Below are positions 31,640-39,074 of a DNA stretch of 64,000 nt, piece by piece; position 1 is the first letter of the stretch, and each line of letters begins with the position of its first letter. Both the position numbers and the translations under genes were made by a program. This DNA is from Hydrogenophaga palleronii NBRC 102513 (GTDB lineage: Bacteria; Pseudomonadota; Gammaproteobacteria; Burkholderiales; Burkholderiaceae_C): the NCBI RefSeq assembly GCF_001571225.1, contig NZ_BCTJ01000001.1, forward strand, positions 1 to 64,000. Direction: 5' to 3'. A model generated the notes under the pieces. It was not told where the DNA came from. It saw nothing but the letters and a program-made list of their open reading frames with translations, and searched no databases.

Positions 31640-32839
31640 ATGAAGCACGACGACCTGTCCACCCGGCTGATCCACCATCCCTACAAGCCTCCCGAAGGCT
31701 TCGAGGCCGTCGCACCGGGCGTGTACAAGGCGTCCACCGTGCTGTTCCCCAACGTCGAGGCGCTGCGCACCACCGACTGGAAGGACAAGAGCGGCTACAC
31801 CTACGGCCTGCACGGCACGCCCACCACCTTCACGCTCGAAGAGCGCCTGGCCACGCTGGAAGGGGGAACCCATTGCCTTCTTGCGCCCAGCGGCCTGGCG
31901 GTGATGACCCTGGTGGACATGGCCTTCCTGCGCAGCGGCGACGAGGTGCTGATCCCCGACAACGCCTACGGGCCCGGCAAGACTTTTGCCGAAGCCGAAC
32001 TCGCTGCCTGGGGCATCACGCACCGCTTCTACGACGCCATGGACCCGGACGACCTGGCACGCCAGATCGGCCCGGCCACGCGCCTGGTCTGGCTGGAGGC
32101 CGCGGGCTCGATCACGCTCGAATTCCCCGATCTGCCGGCCCTGGTGGCGCGGGTGCGCGCGGCCAACGCCGCGCGGGCTGGCGACCAGCGGCCTATCGTC
32201 ACCGCACTCGACAACACCTGGGGCGCGGGCATTGCCTTCCAGCCCTTCGAGCTCGGCGTGGACGTGTCGGTGCAGGCCCTGACCAAATACCCCAGCGGCG
32301 GTGCCGACGTGCTGATGGGCTCGGTCATCACGCGTGACCTCGCCCTGCACCGCAAAATTCTGCTGACCCGCATTCGCCTGGGCCTGGGCGTCGGTTCCAA
32401 CGACGCCGAACTGGTGCTGCGTGGCCTGCCCAGCATCGCGCTGCGTTACCACGCACAAGACGCCAGCACCCGCGAACTCGCGGCCTGGATGCAGCAGCAG
32501 CCCGGCGTGGTGCAGGTGCTGCACCCGGCATTGCCCGGTTCACCCGGCCACGCCACCTGGCAGCGCGACGCGAGTGCGGCGGCCTGCCTGTTCAGTGCCG
32601 TGTTCGACGCCGGCATACCGCAGGCGCGGGTGGACGCGTTCTGCGATGCGCTGCGCCTGTTCCGCCTGGGCTGGAGCTGGGCCGGGCCGATCAGCCTGTG
32701 TGCGCCCTACGAGCTGGCCTCGATTCGCAGCCAGGGCTGGCAAGAAGCCGGCGCTCTGGTACGCTTTGCCATCGGCCTCGAGTCCGTGCAGGACCTGCGT
32801 GCCGACCTGGCACAGGCCCTGGGCGCCTTGCACGGCTGA
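31640..32839 (+). CDS. metC: Cystathionine beta-lyase-type PLP enzyme
   Basis: Fold type I PLP enzyme of the Cys/Met-metabolism family, predicted to cleave cystathionine to homocysteine, pyruvate and ammonia. The PLP lysine is K216 in ALTKYPSGGADVLMGS. YGLHGTPTTFTLEERLA and WSWAGPISL (C-terminal, substrate carboxylate region) favour MetC over MetB. 399 aa. A substrate switch to methionine or cysteine lysis cannot be excluded. No SAM riboswitch is recognisable in the 64-bp upstream gap. Confidence 0.85.
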   Translation: MKHDDLSTRLIHHPYKPPEGFEAVAPGVYKASTVLFPNVEALRTTDWKDKSGYTYGLHGTPTTFTLEERLATLEGGTHCLLAPSGLAVMTLVDMAFLRSGDEVLIPDNAYGPGKTFAEAELAAWGITHRFYDAMDPDDLARQIGPATRLVWLEAAGSITLEFPDLPALVARVRAANAARAGDQRPIVTALDNTWGAGIAFQPFELGVDVSVQALTKYPSGGADVLMGSVITRDLALHRKILLTRIRLGLGVGSNDAELVLRGLPSIALRYHAQDASTRELAAWMQQQPGVVQVLHPALPGSPGHATWQRDASAAACLFSAVFDAGIPQARVDAFCDALRLFRLGWSWAGPISLCAPYELASIRSQGWQEAGALVRFAIGLESVQDLRADLAQALGALHG

Positions 32840-32871
32840 CCCTTTTCTTCATCACAGACCGAAAGACTGAT

Positions 32872-33066
32872 TTGGCTACTCCCAACTACGGATACGAAAA
32901 ACGCCAGCGCGAGCTCGCCAAGAAGAAAAAGAAGGAAGAGAAGCTGAAAGCCAAGGCCTCCGGCCGCCAACACAGCGAGAGCGACGCACCCGAAGGCCAG
33001 GAGCCGGGTGCACCCGACGCGTCGGGCGATGCCCCGGCCGCCGGTGGCGACGGCGCGGCGGACTGA
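32872..33066 (+). CDS. Small Lys-rich conserved protein
   Basis: 64 residues from a TTG start at 32872: ATPNYGYEKRQRELAKKKKK, then a basic helix and an acidic/Pro-rich tail ending GGDGAAD. The charged helix (about 9-30) is almost all Lys, Arg and Glu. It lies 33 bp after metC on the same strand. I recall similar short proteins with an NYG-EKRQRELAKKKKKEEK start in related bacteria, but I know no function. No ATG is available before the basic helix. Confidence 0.6.
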   Translation: MATPNYGYEKRQRELAKKKKKEEKLKAKASGRQHSESDAPEGQEPGAPDASGDAPAAGGDGAAD

Positions 33067-33322
33067 AACGTCTGCCGCATCCCTGTCATCCAGGCTGTGC
33101 GCCCGGGTGGGTCAGGGAGTCATCTGGTTGGTGAAGCGGGCCCGGGCAGGCCGCACCAACCGGCCGGACCTGCGGTCTGGCACAACCCGGGGCGGGTCTT
33201 GCAGGAACCCTGCCCATCCCCCGCGCCTCGCGCATGGGGCGCCCATCTCGACGCGTGCTTGCCATGCCGTCGCCGGGGGGTGAACCCGCCCCAGCCCTGT
33301 TCCCCCGATTTGCCGTTTGCGC
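33067..33322. other. 256-bp convergent gap with hairpins
   Basis: No gene is recognised between the Lys-rich small ORF and tesA, which end facing each other. A long-range stem GGTTGGTG (33126-33133) / CACCAACC (33154-33161) and further GC-rich inverted repeats such as GCAGG-AA-CCCTGC are visible. They may act as a bidirectional terminator, but there is no clear T-tract. Confidence 0.4.
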
Positions 33323-33997
33323 TCAGCGCGCCGCCAGCAGCTTGCGCAGCTCGGGCCAGACGTTGTCGCGCATGGTCGCCTGTGCCGCTTCGTTCGGGTG
33401 GATGCGGTCGGCCTGGAACAGCGCCGTCGGGTCTTTCGTGTCGGCCACGCCCTTGAGGAAAAATGGCACCAGCGCGGTCTTTTCGTTCTTGGCGACGGTG
33501 GTGAAGACCTCGCGGAACTCCTGCCCGTACCGGGCGCCGTAGTTGGGCGGCATCTCCATGCCCAGCAGCAGCACCCTGGCGCCGGCTTCGCGCGAGAGGC
33601 GCGCCATGGTGGCGAGGTTGTCGCGGGTCATGTTCAGCGGCAGGCCGCGCAGCGCGTCGTTGCCACCGAGTTCAAGCACCACGATGGCCGGCTTGTGCTG
33701 CGTGAGCAGGGCCGCGATGCGCGAGCGGCCGCCCGAGGTGGTGTCGCCGCTGATGCTGGCATTCACCACGCGGGCGCGAACTTTTTCCCGTTTCAGACGC
33801 TCATCCAGCAGGGCCACCCAGCCGGTGCCGCGCTTGAGGCCGTATTCGGCGCTGAGCGAGTCACCCACCACGAGGACCAGCGGATCGGCCGCAGCTTGTG
33901 CATGGGTGAGACCCGAAGACCCGATGGCGGCGAGGGCGCACAGCGCCGTGGCCAGCGCGTTAAAGTGACGGCGTTTCAACTTGAGAAGTCCTTCCAT
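33323..33997 (-). CDS. tesA: TesA-type GDSL esterase/thioesterase I
   Basis: Periplasmic SGNH hydrolase (thioesterase I, lysophospholipase, arylesterase). The signal peptide covers about 1-34. Catalytic S47 is in VVGDSLSAEYG; the oxyanion Asn is in GGND and the Asp/His pair in DRIHPN. 224 aa from ATG 33997. A TTG at 33979 (giving MKRRHF) with AAGGA upstream is a plausible alternative. It is divergent from ybbA, the arrangement known in E. coli, but here the two annotated start codons overlap. Confidence 0.93.
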   Translation of the reverse strand: MEGLLKLKRRHFNALATALCALAAIGSSGLTHAQAAADPLVLVVGDSLSAEYGLKRGTGWVALLDERLKREKVRARVVNASISGDTTSGGRSRIAALLTQHKPAIVVLELGGNDALRGLPLNMTRDNLATMARLSREAGARVLLLGMEMPPNYGARYGQEFREVFTTVAKNEKTALVPFFLKGVADTKDPTALFQADRIHPNEAAQATMRDNVWPELRKLLAAR

Positions 33998-34682
33998 GTC
34001 CGATGTGATGATTGCGGTTCAGCATGTGTTCAAGTCGGTCACCGACTCCACCGGTTCTCTGACCATTCTGCGCGATATTGATTTCACGCTGAACAAGGGC
34101 GAGACGGCGGCCATCGTCGGGGCTTCCGGCTCGGGCAAGAGCACGCTGCTGTCCATCGTCGCGGGGTTGGACACGCCGAGTCAGGGCACAGTTCACATCG
34201 ACGGCGTGGATCTGTTCGCCCTGAGCGAAGACCAGCGCGCCGCGCTGCGTTCGCAGAAGGTGGGTTTTGTGTTCCAGAGCTTTCAGCTGCTGGGCAACCT
34301 GACGGCGCTGGAAAACGTGATGCTGCCGCTGGAGCTGGCCGGCCAGCGCGACGCGCGCGCCACCGCAACCCAGATGCTGCAGCGCGTGGGCCTGGGCGAA
34401 CGCCTGTCGAGTTACCCCAAGGTGCTGTCGGGCGGTGAGCAGCAGCGCGTGGCGCTGGCGCGGGCCTTCGTGGTGCGCCCGGCGGTGCTGCTGGCCGACG
34501 AGCCCACCGGCAGCCTGGACTTCGCCACCGGCGCGAAGATCATGGAGCTGATGTTCGAGTTGAATCGCGAGCAGGGCACGACGCTGGTGCTGGTGACGCA
34601 CGACCGCGCCATCGCCCAGCGCTGCGAGCGCCGCATCACCATCGAAGCCGGTCAGGTGGCGGCCGAGCGGGTGGAGGCCTGA
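33996..34682 (+). CDS. ybbA: ABC transporter ATP-binding protein, YbbA type
   Basis: MacB/LolD-like ABC ATPase of 228 aa. Walker A GASGSGKST (42-50), signature LSGGEQQ (144-150) and Walker B VLLADEPT are intact. In E. coli ybbA is followed by the large permease ybbP; here the next gene is on the other strand and no permease is visible, so the partner must be elsewhere or lost. ATG 33996 follows GAGAAG; ATG 34008 is an alternative. Confidence 0.9.
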   Translation: MSDVMIAVQHVFKSVTDSTGSLTILRDIDFTLNKGETAAIVGASGSGKSTLLSIVAGLDTPSQGTVHIDGVDLFALSEDQRAALRSQKVGFVFQSFQLLGNLTALENVMLPLELAGQRDARATATQMLQRVGLGERLSSYPKVLSGGEQQRVALARAFVVRPAVLLADEPTGSLDFATGAKIMELMFELNREQGTTLVLVTHDRAIAQRCERRITIEAGQVAAERVEA

Positions 34683-34698
34683 AGGCCGGCCAGCAGGC

Positions 34699-35070
34699 TC
34701 AGCCCGCCCGCAGGCGCTGCCAGAGCGCCAGCACCTCGGGCTCCACGGCCGCGGGCCGTTGGCCTGGCTCCTGCAGCGTCTGCAGCAGGCGCTCCAGCAG
34801 TTCGGCGCGCGGCAGCACCGGGCCGTAGAACAGCACGTGTTCGCCCCGCGCCACCAGCACGCTGGGCAGGGTCTCCACGTCCAGATCGCCGAGCGCGGCG
34901 GCTTCGTCCTCGATGTCCAGCCAGCGCCACTGGTGCTGCGGGTGCGCCTGGGACAGCGCGTGGATCACCGGCCGCCAGTCGCGGCAACTGCCGCACCACT
35001 GCGCGCACAGGCAGATCACATGCAGTTCAGCGGCCAAGCGGCCCTCGCAGTTGCTGCACGTCGAGTGCAC
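34699..35070 (-). CDS. Thioredoxin-like protein with WCGSC and extra Cys pair
   Basis: 123-residue thioredoxin-fold protein. The active site is W25-C26-G-S-C29, followed by the family loop TLPSVLV. A second pair, C5/C8 (CSNC), and C20/C22 are unusual for a plain thioredoxin. No signal peptide is visible, so it is predicted to be cytosolic. Its ATG lies inside the 3' end of the upstream triheme cytochrome gene (44-bp overlap). It is the last gene of the acyl-CoA-dehydrogenase-like/cytochrome c operon. Confidence 0.8.
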   Translation of the reverse strand: MHSTCSNCEGRLAAELHVICLCAQWCGSCRDWRPVIHALSQAHPQHQWRWLDIEDEAAALGDLDVETLPSVLVARGEHVLFYGPVLPRAELLERLLQTLQEPGQRPAAVEPEVLALWQRLRAG

Positions 35071-36352
35071 TCACCGGCGGTGCCTGGTTGCCCCACTGGC
35101 TGCGCACGAAGCTCAACACGTCGGCCATTTCGCCGTCGCTGAGTTGCAGCACGAAAGGCGGCATGCCGAAGGGGCGCGGGTGGCCGGCGGTGGCGGGCGA
35201 GAAGCCGCCGTTGAGCACGATCTGCACCAGGTTGGCGGGCGAGTCCATGGTCACGGTGCGGTTGCCGGCCAGCGCCGGGTAGGCGATGGCGCCGTTGCTG
35301 GTGATGCCTTCGCCCTTGGCACCGTGGCAGGACGCGCAATGCTGTTCGTACTGCTGGGCGCCGGCGGTCAGCGTGCGCGAGTCCGGCTGCGCGGGCGTGG
35401 CGCGGCGCGGGCTGTGCTGCGGCGGCAGTTGGTGCAGGTAGCTGGCCATGGCGTGCAGGTCTTCGGGCGTCCAGTGCTGGGTGCTGTGTTGTACCACCTC
35501 GGCCATCGGGCCGCTGACGATGGCGTCGCGCGCGCGGCCGTCGCGGAACAGGGCCACGATCTCTTCCACGCTCCAGTGCTGCAGGCCGGCTTCGGCCGGG
35601 TCGAGCAGCGACGGCGCGTACCAGCGCTGCATCGGGATCAGGCCGCCGGAGAGGCCGAGCATGTCGCCCTGGCCGCCGAGCGCGTCGCGCGGCACGTGGC
35701 AGGCGCTGCAGTGGCCCAGGCCGTTGACCAGGTAGGCGCCGCGCAGCAGCTCGTCCGATGGCGTTGCGCCGTCGGGCGTCGGGATGTGGTCGTTGGCCTT
35801 GAAGTACAGGGTGCGCCAGGCCTTGAGCGCGAACTGCGTGTTGTACGGCCAGCGCATGTCGTGCGGCGGCACCGCTGTGTCGTCGGCCGGCAGGCTGCGG
35901 AAGTAGGCGAACAGGGCGTCGCTGTCCTCGCGCACGATCTGCGTCGTGTTGTTGTACGGGAAGGCCGGGTTGAGCCAGCGGCCGTCGCGTCCCTGGCCGT
36001 GGTGCAGCGCGCGCCAGAAGTCGTCGGCGCTCCATTCGCCCAGGCCGCTGGCGCTGGGCGTGAGGTTGCTGCCGTACACCGTGCCGAAGGGCGTGACCAC
36101 ACCCAGCCCGCCTGCAAACGGCGTGCCGCCGCGCGTGGTGTGGCAGGCCTGGCAGTTGCCGAGCACCGAGAGGTAACGCCCGCGCTCGATGGTGGCCGGG
36201 TCATCGGCCCGGCTGGTGTGCGTGGCGGGTTCGATGGCGATGGGTTGCGCCGGCCAGGCCAGCCAGGCGAAGGCAGCAATGCCGGCGAGCAGCAGCAGAC
36301 CGAAGGCGAGCCCGATCTTGCGGCCGAGGGAGCGGGTGTTGATGGCGTTCAT
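35027..36352 (-). CDS. Membrane-anchored triheme cytochrome c (dehydrogenase cytochrome-subunit type)
   Basis: 441-residue c-type cytochrome with one N-terminal membrane anchor (about 13-33) and three CXXCH sites: CQACH 67-71, CSACH 215-219 and CASCH 339-343. Three-domain architecture matches the cytochrome subunits of membrane alcohol, gluconate or aldehyde dehydrogenases, which pass electrons to ubiquinone or oxidases. No such dehydrogenase is next to it; the neighbours are a diheme cytochrome (ATGA overlap) and an acyl-CoA-dehydrogenase-like protein. Start ATG 36352 gives the short cytoplasmic N-terminus MNAINTRSL. Confidence 0.9.
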   Translation of the reverse strand: MNAINTRSLGRKIGLAFGLLLLAGIAAFAWLAWPAQPIAIEPATHTSRADDPATIERGRYLSVLGNCQACHTTRGGTPFAGGLGVVTPFGTVYGSNLTPSASGLGEWSADDFWRALHHGQGRDGRWLNPAFPYNNTTQIVREDSDALFAYFRSLPADDTAVPPHDMRWPYNTQFALKAWRTLYFKANDHIPTPDGATPSDELLRGAYLVNGLGHCSACHVPRDALGGQGDMLGLSGGLIPMQRWYAPSLLDPAEAGLQHWSVEEIVALFRDGRARDAIVSGPMAEVVQHSTQHWTPEDLHAMASYLHQLPPQHSPRRATPAQPDSRTLTAGAQQYEQHCASCHGAKGEGITSNGAIAYPALAGNRTVTMDSPANLVQIVLNGGFSPATAGHPRPFGMPPFVLQLSDGEMADVLSFVRSQWGNQAPPVSALDVQQLRGPLGR

Positions 36353-37119
36353 GGACGGCCTCCCGTGGGAGCCTTGGCGCTGCCACATTGTTGCGGCAGC
36401 GGGGTGGTCGAGGCGTCGACGGCGTGGGCGTCGGCCGGCACGCGTTGCGAGGCCAGCCAGGCGCTGACGGCGGCGATGTCGGTGGGCTCCATGCGGCGTG
36501 CAATGTCGGCCATGCAGTCGGGTGCATGGGCCTTGCGCAGCCCGGCACGCCAGGCACCGAGCTGGGCGTTCAGGTAGTCGCGTGGCAGGCCGAGCAGGCC
36601 GGGCGTGGCCGGCAGCACGCCGGTGAGCGCGGCGCCGTGGCAGGCGATGCAGGCCGGCAGCTGGCGCGAGGCGTCGCCGCGTTGCACCAGCTGTTCGCCG
36701 CGTGTGAGCTGTTCGGCCGTGGCGTTCACCGGCGCGGGTGCCGGGTAGGGCGCCTGCATGGCGGCGAAGTGCTCGGCGATTTCCATCAGGTAGCTGTCGC
36801 TCAGGGGATCGAGCAGGTGCGTCATCAACGGGTAGACGCGCCGCACATCGCGGAAGTGCAGCAGTTGGTTGTACAGGTAACCGGCGGGCTTGCCGGCCAG
36901 GCGCGGGTAGTAGCCGTCGGGCGCGGCGCGGCCTTGCGGGCCGTGGCAGGCGGTGCAGGCCAGCATGCGCTGCGCCATGCTGTCTTCAAAGCGCTGTGGT
37001 GTCTGGGGCGGTGCCTGCGTCTGCGCCAGCACCGGCCAGGCCAGCATGGACAGGCAGAGCAACAGGATGGCGCGCCATCGTTGGCGCAGGGGCGGGAGGG
37101 AGGGGAGGGCTGGGTGCAT
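36349..37119 (-). CDS. Periplasmic diheme cytochrome c
   Basis: 256-residue class I-like cytochrome with a Sec signal peptide (cleavage after about LAQ at 30-32) and two heme sites, CTACH 55-59 and CIACH 157-161. It resembles the c4-type diheme cytochromes seen with quinone or dehydrogenase systems. ATG 37119 is preferred to an earlier in-frame start, which would put about 21 basic residues before the signal peptide. It is 16 bp downstream of the acyl-CoA-dehydrogenase-like gene and overlaps the triheme cytochrome by 4 bp. Confidence 0.9.
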   Translation of the reverse strand: MHPALPSLPPLRQRWRAILLLCLSMLAWPVLAQTQAPPQTPQRFEDSMAQRMLACTACHGPQGRAAPDGYYPRLAGKPAGYLYNQLLHFRDVRRVYPLMTHLLDPLSDSYLMEIAEHFAAMQAPYPAPAPVNATAEQLTRGEQLVQRGDASRQLPACIACHGAALTGVLPATPGLLGLPRDYLNAQLGAWRAGLRKAHAPDCMADIARRMEPTDIAAVSAWLASQRVPADAHAVDASTTPLPQQCGSAKAPTGGRP

Positions 37120-37135
37120 GTCGTGGACTGTTCTT

Positions 37136-37807
37136 TTAGGGTGAGAGCGTGGGCGCGGTGTTCGGGTTCCAGTCGGTCGCACAAGCCAGGCCGCGGCCCA
37201 GCGCCTGGGCCACCGGCAGCAGGCGCTGCGGCAGGTCGGGGCCGCAGAGCCATTCGTCTTCGCGGAAGAACACCTGGTTCAGTTGCAGCGTGGCCGTGGG
37301 TGGATCGCCGTGGCCAGGGGACTCAGTATCCCGCATGATCGACAGGCCATCTTCCTCGCTGCGCAGCAGCACCCAGTGGGCCTGCTGCTCGTGCAGGCGC
37401 AGCGGCGCCACCAGCGAGAAACCGGCCCATTGCAGGTTGGGCACGGCAAGCTGCTCGCCGCGCAGCAGCCAGCCGCGGCCGGTGTCGTGCGCCTGCAGGG
37501 GTGTGAACGTGGGCGACAGGGTGGCGGCGCGCTCGCCGCTCAGGAAATCGGCCAGCCAGTGCTCGCGCAGCGCCACGTTGGGCGACTGCAGCAAGGCCTC
37601 GATCGCCAGGCGCTGCGCCCACAGCAGCCAGGCCGCGCCCGGGTGGTGGCGCGCCAGTTCGGCGGCACCGGCCGCCAGTGCGTCCAGATCGCTGCCGGCA
37701 CCGCCCAGGTGGGGCGGCACGCCGCAGCGCAGCAGGCCACTGTCCACCACCTCGTGCAGCAGGTCCGGGCCGGGGGCGGAGGGAGATAAAACGGCATTCG
37801 TGGGCAT
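37136..37807 (-). CDS. Short acyl-CoA-dehydrogenase-like flavoprotein (N-terminal and middle domains only)
   Basis: 223 residues from ATG 37807 (an in-frame ATG at 37831 is also possible). GLLRCGVPPHLGGAGSDLDAL matches the N-terminal helical domain of acyl-CoA dehydrogenases. The region about 85-195 looks like the FAD-contacting beta domain. The C-terminal four-helix domain, which usually supplies the catalytic Glu and half of the dimer, is missing. The reading frame ends cleanly and two cytochromes follow in operon, so this may be a dedicated short form rather than a pseudogene. Function unknown. Confidence 0.6.
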   Translation of the reverse strand: MPTNAVLSPSAPGPDLLHEVVDSGLLRCGVPPHLGGAGSDLDALAAGAAELARHHPGAAWLLWAQRLAIEALLQSPNVALREHWLADFLSGERAATLSPTFTPLQAHDTGRGWLLRGEQLAVPNLQWAGFSLVAPLRLHEQQAHWVLLRSEEDGLSIMRDTESPGHGDPPTATLQLNQVFFREDEWLCGPDLPQRLLPVAQALGRGLACATDWNPNTAPTLSP

Positions 37808-37902
37808 GCCGGTATGCTCGCCCGGATGCATCTGGTGTGCAAGATGCAGTTTTATTGAAAAAATACCGTATCAGAGGTCGCAACTGATGCGCACTGATCC
37901 CC

Positions 37903-37912
37903 CCGATATCGG
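37903..37912. promoter_or_regulatory. Palindrome in divergent control region
   Basis: CCGATATCGG, a perfect 10-bp palindrome flanked on both sides by GATC (37897-37900 and 37916-37919). It lies between the start of the cytochrome operon (minus strand) and lrgA (plus strand), near an AT-rich patch at 37851-37872. A plausible operator; the regulator is unknown. Confidence 0.35.
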
Positions 37913-37960
37913 TCCGATCTGATGCGTGGCAGATGGGCCTTCGACGGCGATACTGACCCG

Positions 37961-38362
37961 ATGATGTTCAAACAACCGTACCGAGAATGGGCTCCGCCAG
38001 TGCGGCGCTGGCTGGGCTGGGGTGCTGCGGCCGGGTTGCTGGCCGGGCTGCAGTGGCTGGGAGACAGCCTCATTGCCTTCACCGGCTGGCCGCTGCCGGG
38101 TTCGCTGGTGGGGCTGTTGCTGTTGCTCGGCCTGCTGGCCCTGCGCGGCGGTGTGCCGCAAGGGCTGGACGAACTCAGCGCGCCGCTGCTGCGGCACCTC
38201 ATGCTGTTCCTGATTCCCTCGGTGGCAGCGGTGGGCCTGTATGGCCACCTGCTGACGCAGCACGCGGCGGTGTTCGCGCTGAGCGCGACCCTGGTCACCG
38301 TGCTCACCATCGCCGTCACCGGCTGGACCCTGCACCGGCTGCTGCGCCGCCATCCGACGTGA
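37961..38362 (+). CDS. lrgA: LrgA/CidA-family holin-like protein
   Basis: 133-residue membrane protein with four predicted helices (starting at about 20, 40, 74 and 101 counted from ATG 37961). The PGSLVGLLLLLGLLALR and LMLFLIPSVAAVGLYGH segments are signatures of LrgA/CidA, holin-like proteins implicated in murein hydrolase control and small-organic-acid export. I start at ATG 37961 (MMFKQPYR) because the preceding 13 residues are polar and lie in the promoter region. Overlaps lrgB by GTGA. Confidence 0.88.
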   Translation: MMFKQPYREWAPPVRRWLGWGAAAGLLAGLQWLGDSLIAFTGWPLPGSLVGLLLLLGLLALRGGVPQGLDELSAPLLRHLMLFLIPSVAAVGLYGHLLTQHAAVFALSATLVTVLTIAVTGWTLHRLLRRHPT

Positions 38363-39057
38363 GCGCGCTGGCTTCCTGGCCCGCCGTGGCCGGCTGGACC
38401 CTGGTGACGCTGGCGGCCTACGCGGCGGCACTGGCGCTGTACCGGCGCAGCGGCCACCACCTGCTGTTGCTGCCGGTGCTCACCGGCACCGCGCTGGTGC
38501 TGGTTGTGCTGGCGGTCACCGGTACCGGTTACCCCTTGTACGCCGAGGCCACGCGCGCGCTGCGCTGGCTCACCGGGCCGGCGGTGATCGCCCTGGCGGT
38601 GCCGCTGTACCGGCAGGCCGCCTTGCTGCGGCGGCTCGCCGTGCCGTTGCTGCTGGCCTTGCTCGCGGGGTGCCTGGCCTCGGTGCTGGGCACGCTGACG
38701 CTGGCCCAGGTGCTCGGTGCACCCTGGCCGCTGGCGGTGTCGCTGGCGCCCAAGGCCGCCACCATGCCGATTGCCATGCAGGCGGCCGAGCGTGCGGGTG
38801 GCCTGCCGGCGCTGGCCGCGCTGGCGGTGGTGTCCACTGGCGTGCTGGGCACCTTGTTCGCGGGGCCGGTGCTGCGCCTGCTGCGCATCGACGACGCCAC
38901 CACGCGCAGCTTCGCGCTCGGCCTGGTGGCGCACGCCATCGGCACCGCACGTGCGCTGCAGACGCACCCGCAGAGCGTGGCCTTCGCGGCGCTGGCCATG
39001 GGCCTGAACGGCGTCTGCACCGCGCTGGTCATCGCCTTGCTGGTGCGCTGGCTGTGA
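38359..39057 (+). CDS. lrgB: LrgB/CidB-family membrane protein
   Basis: 232-residue integral membrane partner of LrgA with six or more helices. PKAATMPIAMQAAERAGG and GLVAHAIGTARAL are LrgB hallmarks. The start is GTG 38359, overlapping the lrgA stop; longer in-frame ORFs begin inside lrgA. Family members form a two-component antiholin or metabolite exporter with LrgA. A MocR-type regulator starts 17 bp downstream. Confidence 0.9.
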   Translation: MSALASWPAVAGWTLVTLAAYAAALALYRRSGHHLLLLPVLTGTALVLVVLAVTGTGYPLYAEATRALRWLTGPAVIALAVPLYRQAALLRRLAVPLLLALLAGCLASVLGTLTLAQVLGAPWPLAVSLAPKAATMPIAMQAAERAGGLPALAALAVVSTGVLGTLFAGPVLRLLRIDDATTRSFALGLVAHAIGTARALQTHPQSVAFAALAMGLNGVCTALVIALLVRWL

Positions 39058-39074
39058 GCGCCGAAACGCCGCGC

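Noticed and set aside
33067-33322. Possible small RNA such as SRP RNA or 6S RNA
   Set aside because: I looked for their conserved cores and saw none; only GC hairpins are present.
37136-37807. Call of pseudogene for the short acyl-CoA-dehydrogenase-like gene
   Set aside because: No internal stop or frameshift is seen, the end is clean and the downstream genes are tightly coupled; I keep it as an unusual CDS with reduced confidence.
38670-39074. N-terminal extension of the MocR-type frame into lrgB
   Set aside because: The extra residues overlap lrgB fully and have no domain; the GntR domain begins after 39075.
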